Shown piece after piece: positions 50,027 through 61,946 of a stretch of 64,000 nt of DNA. The notes under the pieces are model-generated. The model ran no database searches. It was not told the origin of the DNA and saw only the letters and a list, made by a program, of their open reading frames with translations. The position numbers were made by a program, and so were the translations under genes. The stretch lies in assembly GCF_001625215.2 (NCBI RefSeq), contig NC_030389.2, positions 43,141,454-43,205,453 of the forward strand, given 5' to 3'. Position 1 is the stretch's first letter; each line of letters starts with the position of its first letter. The stretch is from Daucus carota subsp. sativus. Taxonomy: Eukaryota > Streptophyta > Magnoliopsida > Apiales > Apiaceae.

Positions 50027-50645
50027 TTTGTTTGTTTTTTTATAAACGCACTTGCATTAATACTTCTCAGAATCAATCATAAAAATGATGAAATCTGGAG
50101 CAGTATAGAGCCTGACATAGAATATGCGACTCGTGCTAATTCATAAGTTACGTATTCGCAGACCTAAAGATAAAAAGTAAATAACCCTTCATCAAAGTGT
50201 TTAAGCATATCCCTACAATTTTCGATCGTTGCATGAAAGTAGGTGTTTCCCCGACCGCCATTTACTGCATCGACTAGCTAGGAGCTGGCATCACATTCAA
50301 ACAGACACTTTCTACTCCTCCATTCTTTCGTCCAAGTTAAAGCTTTTGAGGCTCATAACTTCTGCTTCTCTCGGCTGAAATCACGCTCGCACGACAATAC
50401 TTTTGGCTAAAAGAAAGTTACCTTCTTCATCCCTAATATTACATCCAACTCATACCTGGTCTGTCCCCTGCACAAAAGCTGCATCTACGTTTATTTTAAC
50501 CCAGACTTCAGGTGGTTTACAGCACGTTCGAAATCGAACCACAATGTGCTGTTGTGTGTTATATACAGAGTTATCTTTCCTTGCTCGCTGCCATTCCGTA
50601 AACATACAGCACGCTCGTCAACGCAATCCATAAGGTGATTTAGAA
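50027..50645 (-). mobile_element. 5'-truncated LINE piece with RNase H-like domain, copy 3
   Basis: Counterpart of 23352-23945 and 36367-36975. Confidence 0.7.
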
Positions 50646-50876
50646 AATTTATACTCTGATCAAATTATTTTTACTTACAATTCACTTATAAAAATTTAAA
50701 ATAAAATACCAAATATAACCCTTTAATAAAATTTAGATGAGAATTTTATGGATCCTAGATCATATTTTACGACCTTCGTATGAAGTATTTAGCTAAGTAA
50801 TTAAAATACAAGATATGTAATTTATGTTTTTTGTAATTTTTTTGGGTGATGTGTTATTTTATTTTGTAAGTACTGA

Positions 50877-50878
<2 letters not shown>

Positions 50879-50924
<46 letters not shown>
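50879..50924. repeat. (TA)n microsatellite, copy 3
   Basis: About 23 TA units at the same place as 37218-37272. Confidence 0.95.
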
Positions 50925-50928
<4 letters not shown>

Positions 50929-52029
50929 ACTATATTCTATGTAAGGTACAAGTTTTACTCAACAAAAATTTCCAACACTAATAGAGGAAAAACAGGAGAT
51001 AGTAAGTGGGTGTTTGGCAACACTTATTATTTTAAGTCTTTTCGGGCTTTTTTTAGCGCTTTAAGCTGCTTCTATTGTTTAGGTAGCGTTGGCAAAAGAA
51101 GTTAAGTGCTTTTTTAGGGGGTTTTAAGCCAAAAGGTAGAAGTGAGATATGCTAACTTTTTTTGGCCTTTTTTGATGATTTGCATTTTATTATGAAGTTT
51201 TTAATTTTTTAATATGTAATAAACTTTATTTAGTAATAAAGTTATTTTATTTTAATAATTTGAAATTTTTTAATTTTTAAATTAAATTACCAAATTTTCA
51301 ATTGACTTATAGGTAAAAGTTAATTTACATCATAATAATTGTCTTTGCAGTTTTCTTAATCACAAAAGTTTCAAAAGTGAATACAATAATATAATAAGAG
51401 TTGCAAGGATCATTTTATTGCATCGCATCTGATTTTTGTATTGTTAAACTTATTTTTGTTGCAAGAAAATTATTTAGACTAAATTATACAATCAAATATA
51501 CGTATAATTTGTAGTGTGATGTGATATTAATTTCCATTCATGTTAATCACATCTGACAAAATATTAAATAAATTAAATAAATTAACTTGTCCAACTCGTC
51601 AAATTCACTCATTGAACACGGTTTAATTGTGATAATTTGTCTCGGCCTAGCTCGGCTCGTTTCGCCAACCTGAAATATCTACTTATGAGATGAGGTCAGA
51701 AGTTAGAACATCATGTCCAGCAAAATTCTAACGTGTTGTGACTTGTGAGTGTGCTGTGATCTTACACAGTGTAACAGGGAGATGAGGGAGTTGCAGTTAC
51801 AAATTAAATAAAACAGGCCAAGCAGAGGATAATTAGGCAACTAATTTACATACCAGATTAAAATTTGTAGTTTTTCAGATGAAGCCTAACATGTAACCAC
51901 ACAATTAAACATATTAATAGAGATGCAAGCATCAAATTGTTCCTAGGCATTTCTGTGAACTTACCAGACCAGGTGTCCTAACTGTTAGTTAGATTTGTTA
52001 ATTTTGTTCTAGTGCTTCTCCGACTTGCC

Positions 52030-52036
52030 TATAAAT
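52030..52036 (+). promoter_or_regulatory. TATA box of nsLTP copy 3
   Basis: TATAAAT at the same distance from the ATG as in copy 2. Confidence 0.7.
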
Positions 52037-52116
52037 GCGTCTCCCTGCATAATCTGTTTCTGCACAATTTGTCTACATAGCACATTCCAAGAAGTCTACA
52101 GATACCTGAGAAAATA

Positions 52117-52580
52117 ATGGCGAAGATTGTGTACTTGACGATGGTTTTTGCCACATTTTTGGCGGCTTTTCTGATGGTGGAGCAAGGGGAGGCTTTTACC
52201 TGCGGAACAACATTACAAGAACGTACAAAGCAACTTTGTGATCCATTTCACAGGGGCGAACAGCAGGATCCATCTGCTGAGTGTTGCAACTCTTTAAAAG
52301 CATTCCGTGATACGGCCAAGACTAGAGAAGAGAGGATTGAGTTGTGTCGTTGCGTGCAGGATCGTTCTAATAGAAACAGAGCTGGTGTTCCTGCTCCAGA
52401 TGCTCGTATTCCTAAAATAGACGCTCTTCCTGCAAAATGCGGACTTCCATTTATATACTCTGCAGATCGTAAATTCGACTGTAACACGTAAGTTTATTTC
52501 ACGGATTGTTGATAATTTTTTTGATTAGTTCATTAGTACACATGACTGACTAATATATTTTTCTATGCAGCGTAAACTAA
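52117..52580 (+). CDS. Non-specific lipid transfer protein, copy 3 (intact)
   Basis: Exons 52117-52487 and 52571-52580, giving 126 residues ending DCNTVN. Signal peptide and all eight cysteines as in copy 2, with D for E at QQDPS the only difference. The upstream region is longer than in copy 2: it keeps about 350 bp (51541-51893) that copy 2 has lost, so the two genes could differ in distal promoter elements while sharing the proximal promoter. The unchanged protein in an otherwise decaying block hints at selection or recent conversion. Confidence 0.93.
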
Positions 52581-53066
52581 GCTTACCTCCGGTGCATGAA
52601 GAAGTAGTTGGAGGAAAAATCGATATATATAATAACACTGAGGCCATATATGTGCCTTAAGAAATAAATTTATGAGCAAATGTATCTCATATGTTTTGTA
52701 ATTTTTCAGTTCAACAAGAAATGCAACTCCTGTTTTGCATCCACCGTAACTCATTGAGTTCTGTAATGTATTTCTGGCGTGCTATATTATAAACGTTTGA
52801 CGTTTCTTATTAATTCTAACGTAACTGTTAATGCCAAAAGATAAAAGAACGTCGTCTACTGATCAATGACTGTCACTTAGTACTACAAGTCTGGAACTGT
52901 CACAAATCACAGGGAAAGGCCTCTGTTTATGACAGTTTAGTATTGTTGTATATACCGAAAGCAGCATTCCCAGCGGCAGATATGCATACTTCTTGTAAGC
53001 TAATAGAAATACATTTAAACAGCAATGGAAACACGACGACTCCAGTCATAAGCTATACTCAAGACA

Positions 53067-53229
53067 TCAGGTAACAAGATCTCGGTTTTTCTCTGATCAA
53101 CCGGCATCCCAGTCCCTATTTCTGGATATGAGTGTCATAAGGGCAACCACGACTGACCTCATGCTTGGCCTTAGTACATGATTTCCGGAGATCTGTGCTG
53201 GGGTCGGGCTGATTCATTACCTCTTTAAA
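53067..53229 (-). pseudogene. LysM receptor kinase 3' remnant, copy 3
   Basis: Same 163-bp fused remnant as in the other units, FKEVMNQPDPSTDLR at its start. Confidence 0.9.
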
Positions 53230-53478
53230 CTGTAAAAAATATACAGATAAATATATACTTATAATTACAATGTGCTCATTATGGCTGAGTGTTGCTGGGT
53301 TCCACTGAAGCTTAAGAGTTTGCAAATGACATGGAGAAACACAGAGTAGAGCCTGATTTAGGTACTTATAAAATTTTAGTCAAAGTCTTACGACATCTCG
53401 GCATGATGAGTGGTGCAGGGGAGATAGAGAAAAGAACTATAGAGCGAGGTTCAGCATTGCATACAACATTCTGATATG

Positions 53479-55634
53479 TGGGCTTTTCTAGGTAGACGGT
53501 GCTGATAAAGGTCTAAACACACGTAAAGGTCTAAAGAATTGATAAAGAAATTACAACATCTGTAATCCAAGAGTTCTTTATATGCTATGAAGTGCGAGTT
53601 ATACAAAAAACAAATAGAACGGATCAAGAAATTTAAAGCAACATTAGCAAGTTAAGCTGCCAAAGGATTACGAGGATGATTCTGTTATACTACAAGCTAA
53701 TATTAATATGAAGTCTATTAGAAAATATTGAATTAGACGTTCAACACTATTGACAGATTTCCAGAATATAATCAGTCAAACAAATAGACAACTCTCTCTT
53801 GTTTTTCACAAACAACTCCATAACCACAATTCAATACAGTGATTTGAATTCAAAGGTCAAACAGAAAAAGAGTGAGTGAGAAATTATAAACGATAAGATA
53901 ACTTGGAAAAAACGATAGCAAAGAATGTTGAACATGATACAAAAATATGGACTTCTCACAGATTTATTGTAATATTTCTTTTATATTGCCATTATCAACC
54001 ACGCCATATGCAAAATAGTAAATATAATCGTTATGGACTGAAGAATATAATCATTAATTAGTAGATGTAGATTTGTATCACTTACCAGCAGTAGACTGAC
54101 AATTCCTCACTTTGCATATTTCAACAGTGATTTGCCTCCCTCGTATCAAAATCATGACATTATCTTCAACTCATTCCCCTTCAAACTATTAAACTCCTCA
54201 GTTCCAGGTTGTTTCATCTCTACCCAGTAGTACCTACCATCAACATAAGCCCCCATTTCATTAACAAGCCTCGGAACCCGAGAATTCCCCATCTTCTTCC
54301 ACGTGTTCTTCCTCAAACTATAAATCTCAACCTTCGGAGCCACCTGTCCAAACTGCTTCCCCTTTCCATCCTGGACATAAACAATCCTAATAACCTTATA
54401 ATCATCCGTACCCTTGTCATACCCCATCCCGACCACATAATAACTCTTATCCCTATCATCCAAAAGCCTCTTAAAACAACTCGAAACAAGAACCCTGTGT
54501 CTCCTAACAAAAGAGTTCCACAAATACAACTCCCTAGAAGCATAATCAATATGCAAATCAGTTAACAAAAGCATCCCATCTACTTGCGCAATCAGCTTCA
54601 AACTGCCACTCTTGGTAACAAAGGGAATGTCGAATTTTTCGATAACTCGAGAAGTATCAGCAGAGATTAAAGAGCAGTAATTTTGGTGAGAGATAAAAGG
54701 GGGGATTATAAGCACAGCATTATCATCACAAAAGTTAACGAATTTGAGAGGAAATAAAAGATGGGTTGTTGATAAGAGAGTACCATGCTTTGTTCACTGA
54801 GCTTGATTTGATTAGGTCTTTTACAGAGAGTCTTGAGAAGATTTCAGCGGTGGTTTCTTCAGGGAGATCATGAAACGTCGTCGTTGAGACTCCATTGTTG
54901 CTTACTGGGGCTACTGCAGCAATTGACATTTTGATTGCAAGGAGAAATTGTGTAGGGTTTTAGAAACAATGAAAGTGGATTATTGTGAAGAGCTTTTTGT
55001 AGTGACTTTAAAATCAACGTAAAGAAAAGCCTGCAAACACATGGAAAGTGTACGTAAAAGTGAAGAGCTTTTTGCAGTAAAGAAAAAAGTAACTACCACA
55101 AAAATGTCAAGCCGTAAAACGGATAATTTTGATATTAATTTGTATGTACGTTGATTCGGATCTGAAAATTCATATCTGTATCCAGATACAAATACTATCC
55201 GGATCTGAATCTGATTTTAAATAGATTTTTATTTTTATATTAAAAAATTTTGAAAATTATAAAAAATAGCAAAGATCAAAAAATGATGTTAAAAATTAAA
55301 GTTAATAAAGATGATTTATATCTATTCAAAAATTAATTTTTACTTATATTTCGATATAAATTTGTTATCTTTAAAATATTTAACTCAAAAAATATTTTGA
55401 TATATGTCTATAATATCTTACAATTATATAAAATTTATATAAATATATTATTTTATGAATTTATATATAAATACACACATTATAATAAACACACTATAAA
55501 GTTATAGAATATTAAAATAGAGTTAAATATCATATACTCCCTCCGTTTCAATTTACACGTCCATCTTGGAAAAAAAAATTTGTTTCAAATTATTTGTCCA
55601 CTTCAACTTTCAATGCAAAATCATATTTCCAAAG
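53479..55634. repeat. Tandem gene-block copy 4, truncated
   Basis: Homology runs from the unit start through the F-box gene into the Stowaway MITE (starts 55537) and stops at 55634 after TTTCCAAAG. The copy is a mosaic: some stretches share features only with copy 3 and others only with copy 2. Confidence 0.9.
54107..54929 (-). pseudogene. F-box protein, copy 4, deleted and frameshifted
   Basis: The start MSIAAVAPVSNNGV and the F-box are present. An 8-base deletion near 54740 (in SSQIRKAVNF) shifts the frame. The 3' third is gone: sequence jumps from the last codons (CTCCCTCGTA) straight to TCAAAATCATGAC, a loss of about 440 bp relative to copy 2, with CGTA shared at both breakpoints. It also has the 2-base loss known from copy 2. 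Confidence 0.9.
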
Positions 55635-55838
55635 GATTGCTTCAGCGGGAAACTTGTATCCTCTTGGTCACAGTTTCGACTTCCGATGGGAGCAGAATTT
55701 TTGATTATGCCTCCTGGACCAGAGCAAGTCGCTAAAGTGGTTCACGTAGTTTGCAGGCTATTACGTGAGCTCGTGGGTTTACCCGTGCATACCCGAAGGG
55801 TAGCGGCCACGGGTTCCTACGTAAAAAAAAAACTGATT
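55635..55838 (+). mobile_element. tRNA-related SINE, 5'-truncated
   Basis: A box-B-like GTTTCGACTTCC is followed by a plant-SINE-like body (GTGGGTTTACCC, CCCGAAGGGTAGCGGCCACG) and ends in an A run at about 55829-55838. The box A region is missing because the element begins exactly where unit copy 4 breaks off. The family is not assigned with certainty (Au-like is possible). Confidence 0.6.
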
Positions 55839-57352
55839 GTTTGGTGTGTACAATGGATTATGTAAATATTTAAAATAAAATTATAAAAGAATGATATTTT
55901 AGTAATGTTGCGTAGGACATCCATTTAACCATGGTTAGAAATATTTTTAAACTGGGTTCTCTCAAATACGTTTTCTATTAGTTAGTTGCATTTTTCTGCA
56001 ACAAAATTAGATTTTTGGTTATAATGAAAAAATCACAATAGTTTAATAATTTTTTCGGTAATTAAATCTATGAGTTAGGCTCTATGGAGACCAATAATTT
56101 TGGAGTACTTGGAGACCTTATCCAACACCCTTAGATTAAAATACTAGTGAACGGTAGATACGCTGGACAAGTGGATATAATATTTAATTTAAAGATAAAC
56201 AGTATTGATAAAGAATCACAATCCCTTATTATACTGCATTAATTTGACATTTACAAGTCAAAGGTTTCCTAAAATATCTCCCCTAAATAAAAAAAGATCT
56301 CTGAAGATGAACAACAGTGAGCAGCGGTGAGGAACAATTATGAGGAACAATTATTAATGGTGAAGAACAATTGCAAGACTTATAGACCACGGGTGCAGAA
56401 CAATTTACGGTTTGGCTGATAAACAACGATGATCGATGTTCACGTGGGTATACCAATTGTAGATGTAAGAACAGGATAAAAAGAATACATATTAAACCAT
56501 ATCAAGTTGAAGACATTTTAAATTACTAAATATAATCACAATGCACAAGACAATATTGATCCAAGTTGAATCTAGTCGATTGCAAGATGTTATGGATAAT
56601 ATTAGTGCAGAGAACAAAGGATATTTGATTGGGCTGAACATTGGCGAAGAAATAATGCAAGGAATAATTAAGTTTTAATTATAAAATTGAAAAATTTCAG
56701 CCATCAAATTATAATATATTGGAGGGTCAAGATTTAGGACTCCAATACTCCAACAAAATATGGTCTCCACAGAACTTTAGCCTCTTTATCAATACTGTTT
56801 ATCTTTAAATTAAATATTATATCCACTTGTCCAGCGTATCTACCGTTCACTAGTATTTTAATCTAAGGGTGTTGGATAAGGTCTCCAAGTACTCCAAAAT
56901 TATTGGTCTCCATAATTTAAAAAGTTCGGACAATAAAACTTTGTGTCGTGTTCCATTAAATGTAAAGAAGAGGCCATGTTTTTATATTTTTATCCGACCA
57001 CGTTGTATATGCAAGGAAGTTTATATAACATATTAATAGCTTTATTAATATAATAATATTTAGTTATTATTGAACATAGGAGGTTCATTTTCCACTACCA
57101 TTCGCCCGCCACTTAGGAAGAAAATGATCCTTTCCTTCTCCAGGTCGTTTACATCGGTGACGGACTCGATACCTATTTTAAGATTTTTATAAAATATATT
57201 TTAATAAATTATTTTAATTTTTTATAAGTAAAGAGATGAGAGTACTGAATCCTCCCCGTTTAACAAATTAGTACTCTCTTCCTTTCCTTGATAAACACAT
57301 TTCCAACTTCTCAATCAAAACTCAAAAGCTTCCATCCCATCTTGCATGCAAA
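55839..57352. other. Upstream region of the LysM kinase
   Basis: Contains the inverted-arm element listed separately and AT-rich sequence. No coding frame of note. The kinase promoter should lie in 56915-57352; I do not see an unambiguous TATA box. Confidence 0.6.
56083..56914. mobile_element. Element with 132-bp terminal inverted arms
   Basis: Arms 56083-56214 and 56783-56914 are nearly perfect inverse copies, beginning TATGGAGACCAATAATTTTG and ending at TATTGATAAAGA. The 570-bp centre has no recognisable gene. Just inside the right arm (about 56735-56784) lies a second end-like sequence (TGGTCTCCACAGAACTTTAG) resembling the outer end, so one copy may be nested beside another. Long arms suggest a Mutator-like or fold-back MITE. 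I could not define a target duplication. Confidence 0.75.
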
Positions 57353-60300
57353 ATGGTGAAACTCAGGTCACCTTCCTGTTCTTTTCTGATCATGGTCACC
57401 TTGTTTTACACCATCGAAGTTGATTCCAAGAAGTGCCATGGTGAATGCACTGCTTTAGCTTCATACTACTTATGGGGTGGAGCAAATCTAACACTACTCA
57501 CCGAGGCCTTCAACACAAACTATAGTAACATCATGGGTTATAATCCACAGATATATAATTTTGACAAGATTTACAAAGGCCAGAGAGTGAATGTTCCATT
57601 TCAATGTGGGTGTTTAAGGGGTTCAGATTCTGAGTTTCTTGGTCATCGCTTTAGTTTCAAAAGTAAAACTGGGAATACTTATAAGACGATTGCTGATATT
57701 GTGTATTCTAGGCTTACTAGAGTGGAATGGTTAGTTGAGTTCAATGATTTTCATGCTAATCAGCGGATTGAAAAGAATCAAAGTTTAGATGTTCCGGTGC
57801 TATGCTCTTGTGGTAATAAGAAGGTTTCCAAGGATTATGGGTTGTTTATTACGTATCCGTTGAGGCCTGGTGAGAATTTGTCTTTGGTGGCTAAAAGGGT
57901 TGAACTTTCGGAGAAGTTGTTGATGGATTATAATCCTGGTGTGGATTTTAGTAGCGGAAGTGGCATGGTTTTCATTCCCGGCAAAGGTGAATCTTTTTTG
58001 TATTAATAGTGTTTATTTTAGCATAAGATCCTGTTGAGACCTCTCTCTAACATGTTAGTATGTTACATAACATGGTATCAGAGCTCGGTTTAGGCCCGAG
58101 TCCCTCCAACCCCATTAATTACATTTAAAATAGTTGTTGATATTGGTCTTGTATATGTGGTTGTTGCAATCGTTTCTCTTTAGATGATCTGGTTACTTGA
58201 CAAATATCTTCCAGAAAAAACTGTGAATTAGTGTAAGTTCGTGTTCTAAATTTGGTGATAAATTTCTGTGTTCTGAATGCAGATCAAACTGGGAGTTACC
58301 CACAATTAAAATTAAGGTAATTAGGCCCCTGTTATTTTTCAAGATTTGAAACTTAGTAATTATTTTTTTATATAATAGTTTTCCTAATCTTCTTTTCTGA
58401 TTTTGCAGCTCGAGTAGGTGGTTCTTTACCTTCTGCTGTATGAACTATGATATATAAAATCTTTTGAGGGCAAATTCTGGAATCCACCAGTTTTTCGTGT
58501 CTGTCTTGATCTTACAGTCTCCTGAAAATTTTGGCAGGAAAACATGTTGAAGCCATTGCAAGCCTATGCATTGCAGGTGTTACCGGGACTCTTGCATTGG
58601 CTGCTTTTTTCTACTATTGTGTCTACAAGCGCAGAATCTTTGTTAAAAGATCATTCATTCACCCCGTAGAGACTAAGATCGGTAATTCTAAACTTTGATA
58701 ATTACAAGTGTCAAGTATATAAACTCCTCTATATTGTATATTACTATTTTCTTAGTTTTTGATAGACAAATGTGATTACCATGTATATGGTTTAATGTTG
58801 ATACCCAAAGCTTACTATGAGAAGACTGCAGGATCTAGTGCTTTCAGTGGCATCTGTTCCTTAAGGCATATGAGTATCATAACTGACAAATCATTGGAAT
58901 TCCCATATTCTGAACTTGCTGAAGCCACTAGAAACTTCAGCCTAGCTAACAAGATTGGTGAAGGAGAGTCTGGTTCTGTTTACTATGCAGAGCTAAGAGG
59001 AGAGGTTAGTGCTGCATTTCAGTTTTATAATATTGTGTCTGGAACTGGGAAAAAGAATGTATACTTAACCACAAAACAGAACTAATATATAGCATGACCC
59101 GTGAGGACTGGCTACTGAAGTTAAAAAGGTCTTCTTTGTAGGAAAACATATTTCACCTTACAATATTAAACTTTCATATGATAAGCTAAACTAAAATATG
59201 CTAACTAAAGTACCAGGTCGGACTCTTGGATCATTTATCTGATGTTTAACCCAATTTCTGCACATTATCTAGTAAAGTTTATATGTGTAATATGGTATGC
59301 AGAAAGTTGCAATCAAGAAAATGGATATGCAAGCTTCGAAAGTATTTGTGGCTGAACTGAAGGTTTTGACAAATATTCATCACTTGAACTTGGTACTATT
59401 CACCAACTTCCTAATTCTAGATATATTTAAAGTGAACTGATTTTTTATTATAATCAAATCTACTATTATGCTGTGTAAGTTCTAGATTGGATCAGTATAT
59501 TTCTAAGACTAACTGGCTTTGTCCTTTTACTATAATGCAGGTGCGCTTAATTGGATATGCTGTTGAGGGTTCCTTGTTTATAGTATATGAATTCATGGCG
59601 AATGGCAACTTACGCCAGCATCTACGTGGTTTTCCAGGTTCAAATAACGTTCACTTAATTAGTCATATTGCTCTTTACACAGCTAATATTCCTGTTTTTT
59701 CAGGGAAGGCACCATTATCATGGTCTAGCAGGGTGCAAATTGCACTCGATGCAGCGAGAGGACTAGAATATCTCCATGAGCACACTAATCCAGCCTACGT
59801 TCATCATGACATCAAGTCCTCTAACATTTTGCTAGACATAAATTTACGTGCCAAGGTTAAAGTTATTAGAGTGATAGATAAGCAAAGTACAATGTTCCAT
59901 TGTAAGCCAAATTGAACAATATAGTCTAATTTGCAGGTTGCCAAATTTGGGTTGGCAAAACTTGAAGAAGTTGGGGCTGGTTCCTTTCTAACTCAATTTT
60001 TGGGTACTTTTGGGTACATGCCTCCCGAGTATGATACTCTTTCACTTTTTGTACCATTTATCTGTTATTTCTTAAGACTTCCCCCTTCACGCATAAACAT
60101 TAAGAATTTGTGCAGATATTATTGTGGAGTAACCTCCACCAAGAAAGATGTATATGCTTTTGGAGTTGTTCTTTATGAACTAATTTCCGCTAGAGCAGCC
60201 ATTGTCAAGTATGGCGAAGATTCTGTGATAGCATTGGGACTTGATGACGGTGAAGATTCTATGAGAGAGGTGGAACTTGTTGCTATGGTAATTTGTTGTT

Positions 60301-61137
60301 TCATCCATTTTCGGAATTACAAACATTGATTTATGTTTCAACCATTAAAATATGCTCTTCAACTGGCTGGCTGGCTAAATTAGTTGGCTTTATTGGTAAA
60401 AATATATGATCAGCTAAAATTCGTTTGTACGATAATGGAATTTAACATATTTCAAAAATAGGAAATTAGTATCATCTTAAATTATTATAAATATGATATA
60501 TTATTTTAATATGATAATGGATGATATGGTATATATAATAGGAATTTATCATTATTGCGAATTGTTATTATTATTATAAATATAGTATATTAATTTAATA
60601 TAGTAGTAGATGATATAGAATTTCTCTTGAGGTCTCTGCACATATAATCAATATTATCAGGTTGATTAAATTTACAGACAAGAGTTTCTATCATAGAAGT
60701 AATGAATATTCTGAAATTTTAATGTTTTTTATATTTAGTATCCCATCTAGCTAAAGGCTTTTCAGCCTTGTAGATGCTCTTATACCGAGGTTATATCTTT
60801 ATTAGTATACTTTATACAGTTTGAAGAGGTAATGAATCAGCCCGACCCCAGCACAGATCTCCTCCGAGGCTTGGTGATGACTATCCAATCTACTCGGTTT
60901 GTAAGGTAAAATATGATCTTTATAGCTGATACAATATTATGGGATCATGTGATCTTGATGATTGTTGTTCTGCCTCTTGTTTTCTAGGTAGCCCAGCTTG
61001 CTAAAGATTGTACACTACGAAATCATGTACTAAGGCTAAGCATGAGGTCAGTTGTGGTTGCCCTCATGACACTTGTATCCGGAAGTAAGGACTTGGAAGC
61101 CAGTTCATCAGAGAAAAACCGAGATCTTGTTACCTGA
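57353..61137 (+). pseudogene. LysM receptor-like kinase (CERK1/LYK type), probable pseudokinase
   Basis: Exons: 57353-57986, 58283-58316, 58409-58437, 58538-58681, 58832-59004, 59303-59392, 59541-59637, 59704-59855, 59937-60028, 60116-60287, 60820-60905, 60988-61137. CERK1-type receptors sense chitin oligomers at the plasma membrane. Exon 1 encodes a signal peptide and the LysM ectodomain with its CXXXC (CHGEC) and two CXC motifs (CGC, CSC). Exon 4 gives the membrane span (IASLCIAGVTGTLALAAFFY). The kinase has the Gly loop (GEGESGSV), VAIKKM Lys and the helix C Glu (AELKVL), but HRD is HHD (59805-59807) and DFG is KFG (59943-59945); APE is PPE. Simple joins create stops at exon 3/4 and at exon 11/12, where one base seems missing in exon 11 near 60876. 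The last exon alone reads normally to DLVT. Either the gene is dead or some borders differ from mine. Confidence 0.8.
58027..58110 (+). mobile_element. Possible copia-type LTR retrotransposon scrap in kinase intron 1
   Basis: TGGTATCAGAGC, the usual initiator-methionine tRNA primer-binding motif of Ty1/copia elements, follows a short TG…CA-like stretch. No genes or second LTR are seen. A small, clearly broken fossil if real; age unknown. Confidence 0.35.
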
Positions 61138-61389
61138 TGTCTTGAGTATAGCTTATGACTGGAGTCGTCGTGTTTCCATTGCTGTTTAAATGTATTTATA
61201 TTAGCTTATAAGAAGTATGCATATCTCGGGCTGGGGATGCTGCTTTCGGTATATACAACAATACTAAACTGTCATAAACAGAGGCCTTTCTCTGTATTTT
61301 GTGACAGTTTCAACTTGAAGTACTAAGTGACAGTCATTGATCAGTTGGATGACCCAATTGCAAGTTTCCGGTCAGTTGAGTGATCAAAA

Positions 61390-61560
61390 CGCCATTTAAC
61401 CCACGCATTTATAGGCATGCTGGAGAAGCACTAGAACAAAATTAGCGAATTTAACTAACAGTTAGGACACCTCGTCTGCCTAGGAACAATTTGATGCATG
61501 CATCTCTATTAACATGTCTAATTGTGTGGTTACATGTTAGGCTTCATCTGGAAAACTACA
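61390..61560 (-). promoter_or_regulatory. Orphan nsLTP promoter
   Basis: Inverse match to the proximal promoter of nsLTP copies 2 and 3, including the TATA box (ATTTATA on the plus strand, 61407-61413) and the TTAACTAACAGTTAGGACAC block. No nsLTP coding sequence follows: 61320-61390 is a short unrelated filler, then kinase 3' flank. Confidence 0.8.
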
Positions 61561-61909
61561 AATTTTAATCTGGTATGTAAATTAGTTGCCTAATTATCCT
61601 CTGCTTTGCCTGTCTTATTTAATTTGTAATTGCGACTCCCTCATCTCCCTGTTACACAATGTAAGATCACAGCACTCACAACACGTTAGAATTTTGCAGG
61701 ACATGATGTTCTAACCTCCGAAAAAAGCACTTATACTTCTTTTGCCAAACACTACCTAAACAATAGAAACAGTTTAAAGCGCTAAAAGGAGCCTGAAAGG
61801 ACTTAAAGTAATAAGTGTTTCCAAACACCCACTTACTATCTCCTATTTTTCCTATATTAGTGTTAGAAAATTTTTGTTGAGTATAACTTGTACCTTCCAT
61901 AGAAAATAG

Positions 61910-61913
<4 letters not shown>

Positions 61914-61942
<29 letters not shown>
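61914..61942. repeat. (TA)n microsatellite, inverted copy
   Basis: About 14 TA units at the homologous position. Confidence 0.95.

Positions 61943-61946
<4 letters not shown>

Larger units (their letters stand above)
39497..53478. repeat. Tandem gene-block copy 3
   Basis: Longest unit. It holds two private MITE insertions (41373-41767 and 45595-45709) and a small insertion near 40097 (CACTTACCAGCAG) shared only with copy 4. 39497-40125 is non-coding F-box 3' flank. Confidence 0.95.

Noticed and set aside
15659-55634. A single F-box/cullin ubiquitin-ligase operon-like module
   Set aside because: CUL3 uses BTB adaptors and not F-box proteins, a gap separates the clusters, and the F-box genes are mostly dead. 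No functional link is supported.
55566-55865. 99-residue plus-strand frame at the end of copy 4
   Set aside because: It crosses a MITE fragment and the SINE. The frame is accidental.
57353-61137. A working CERK1 chitin receptor
   Set aside because: KFG, HHD, PPE and two join stops argue against an active kinase.
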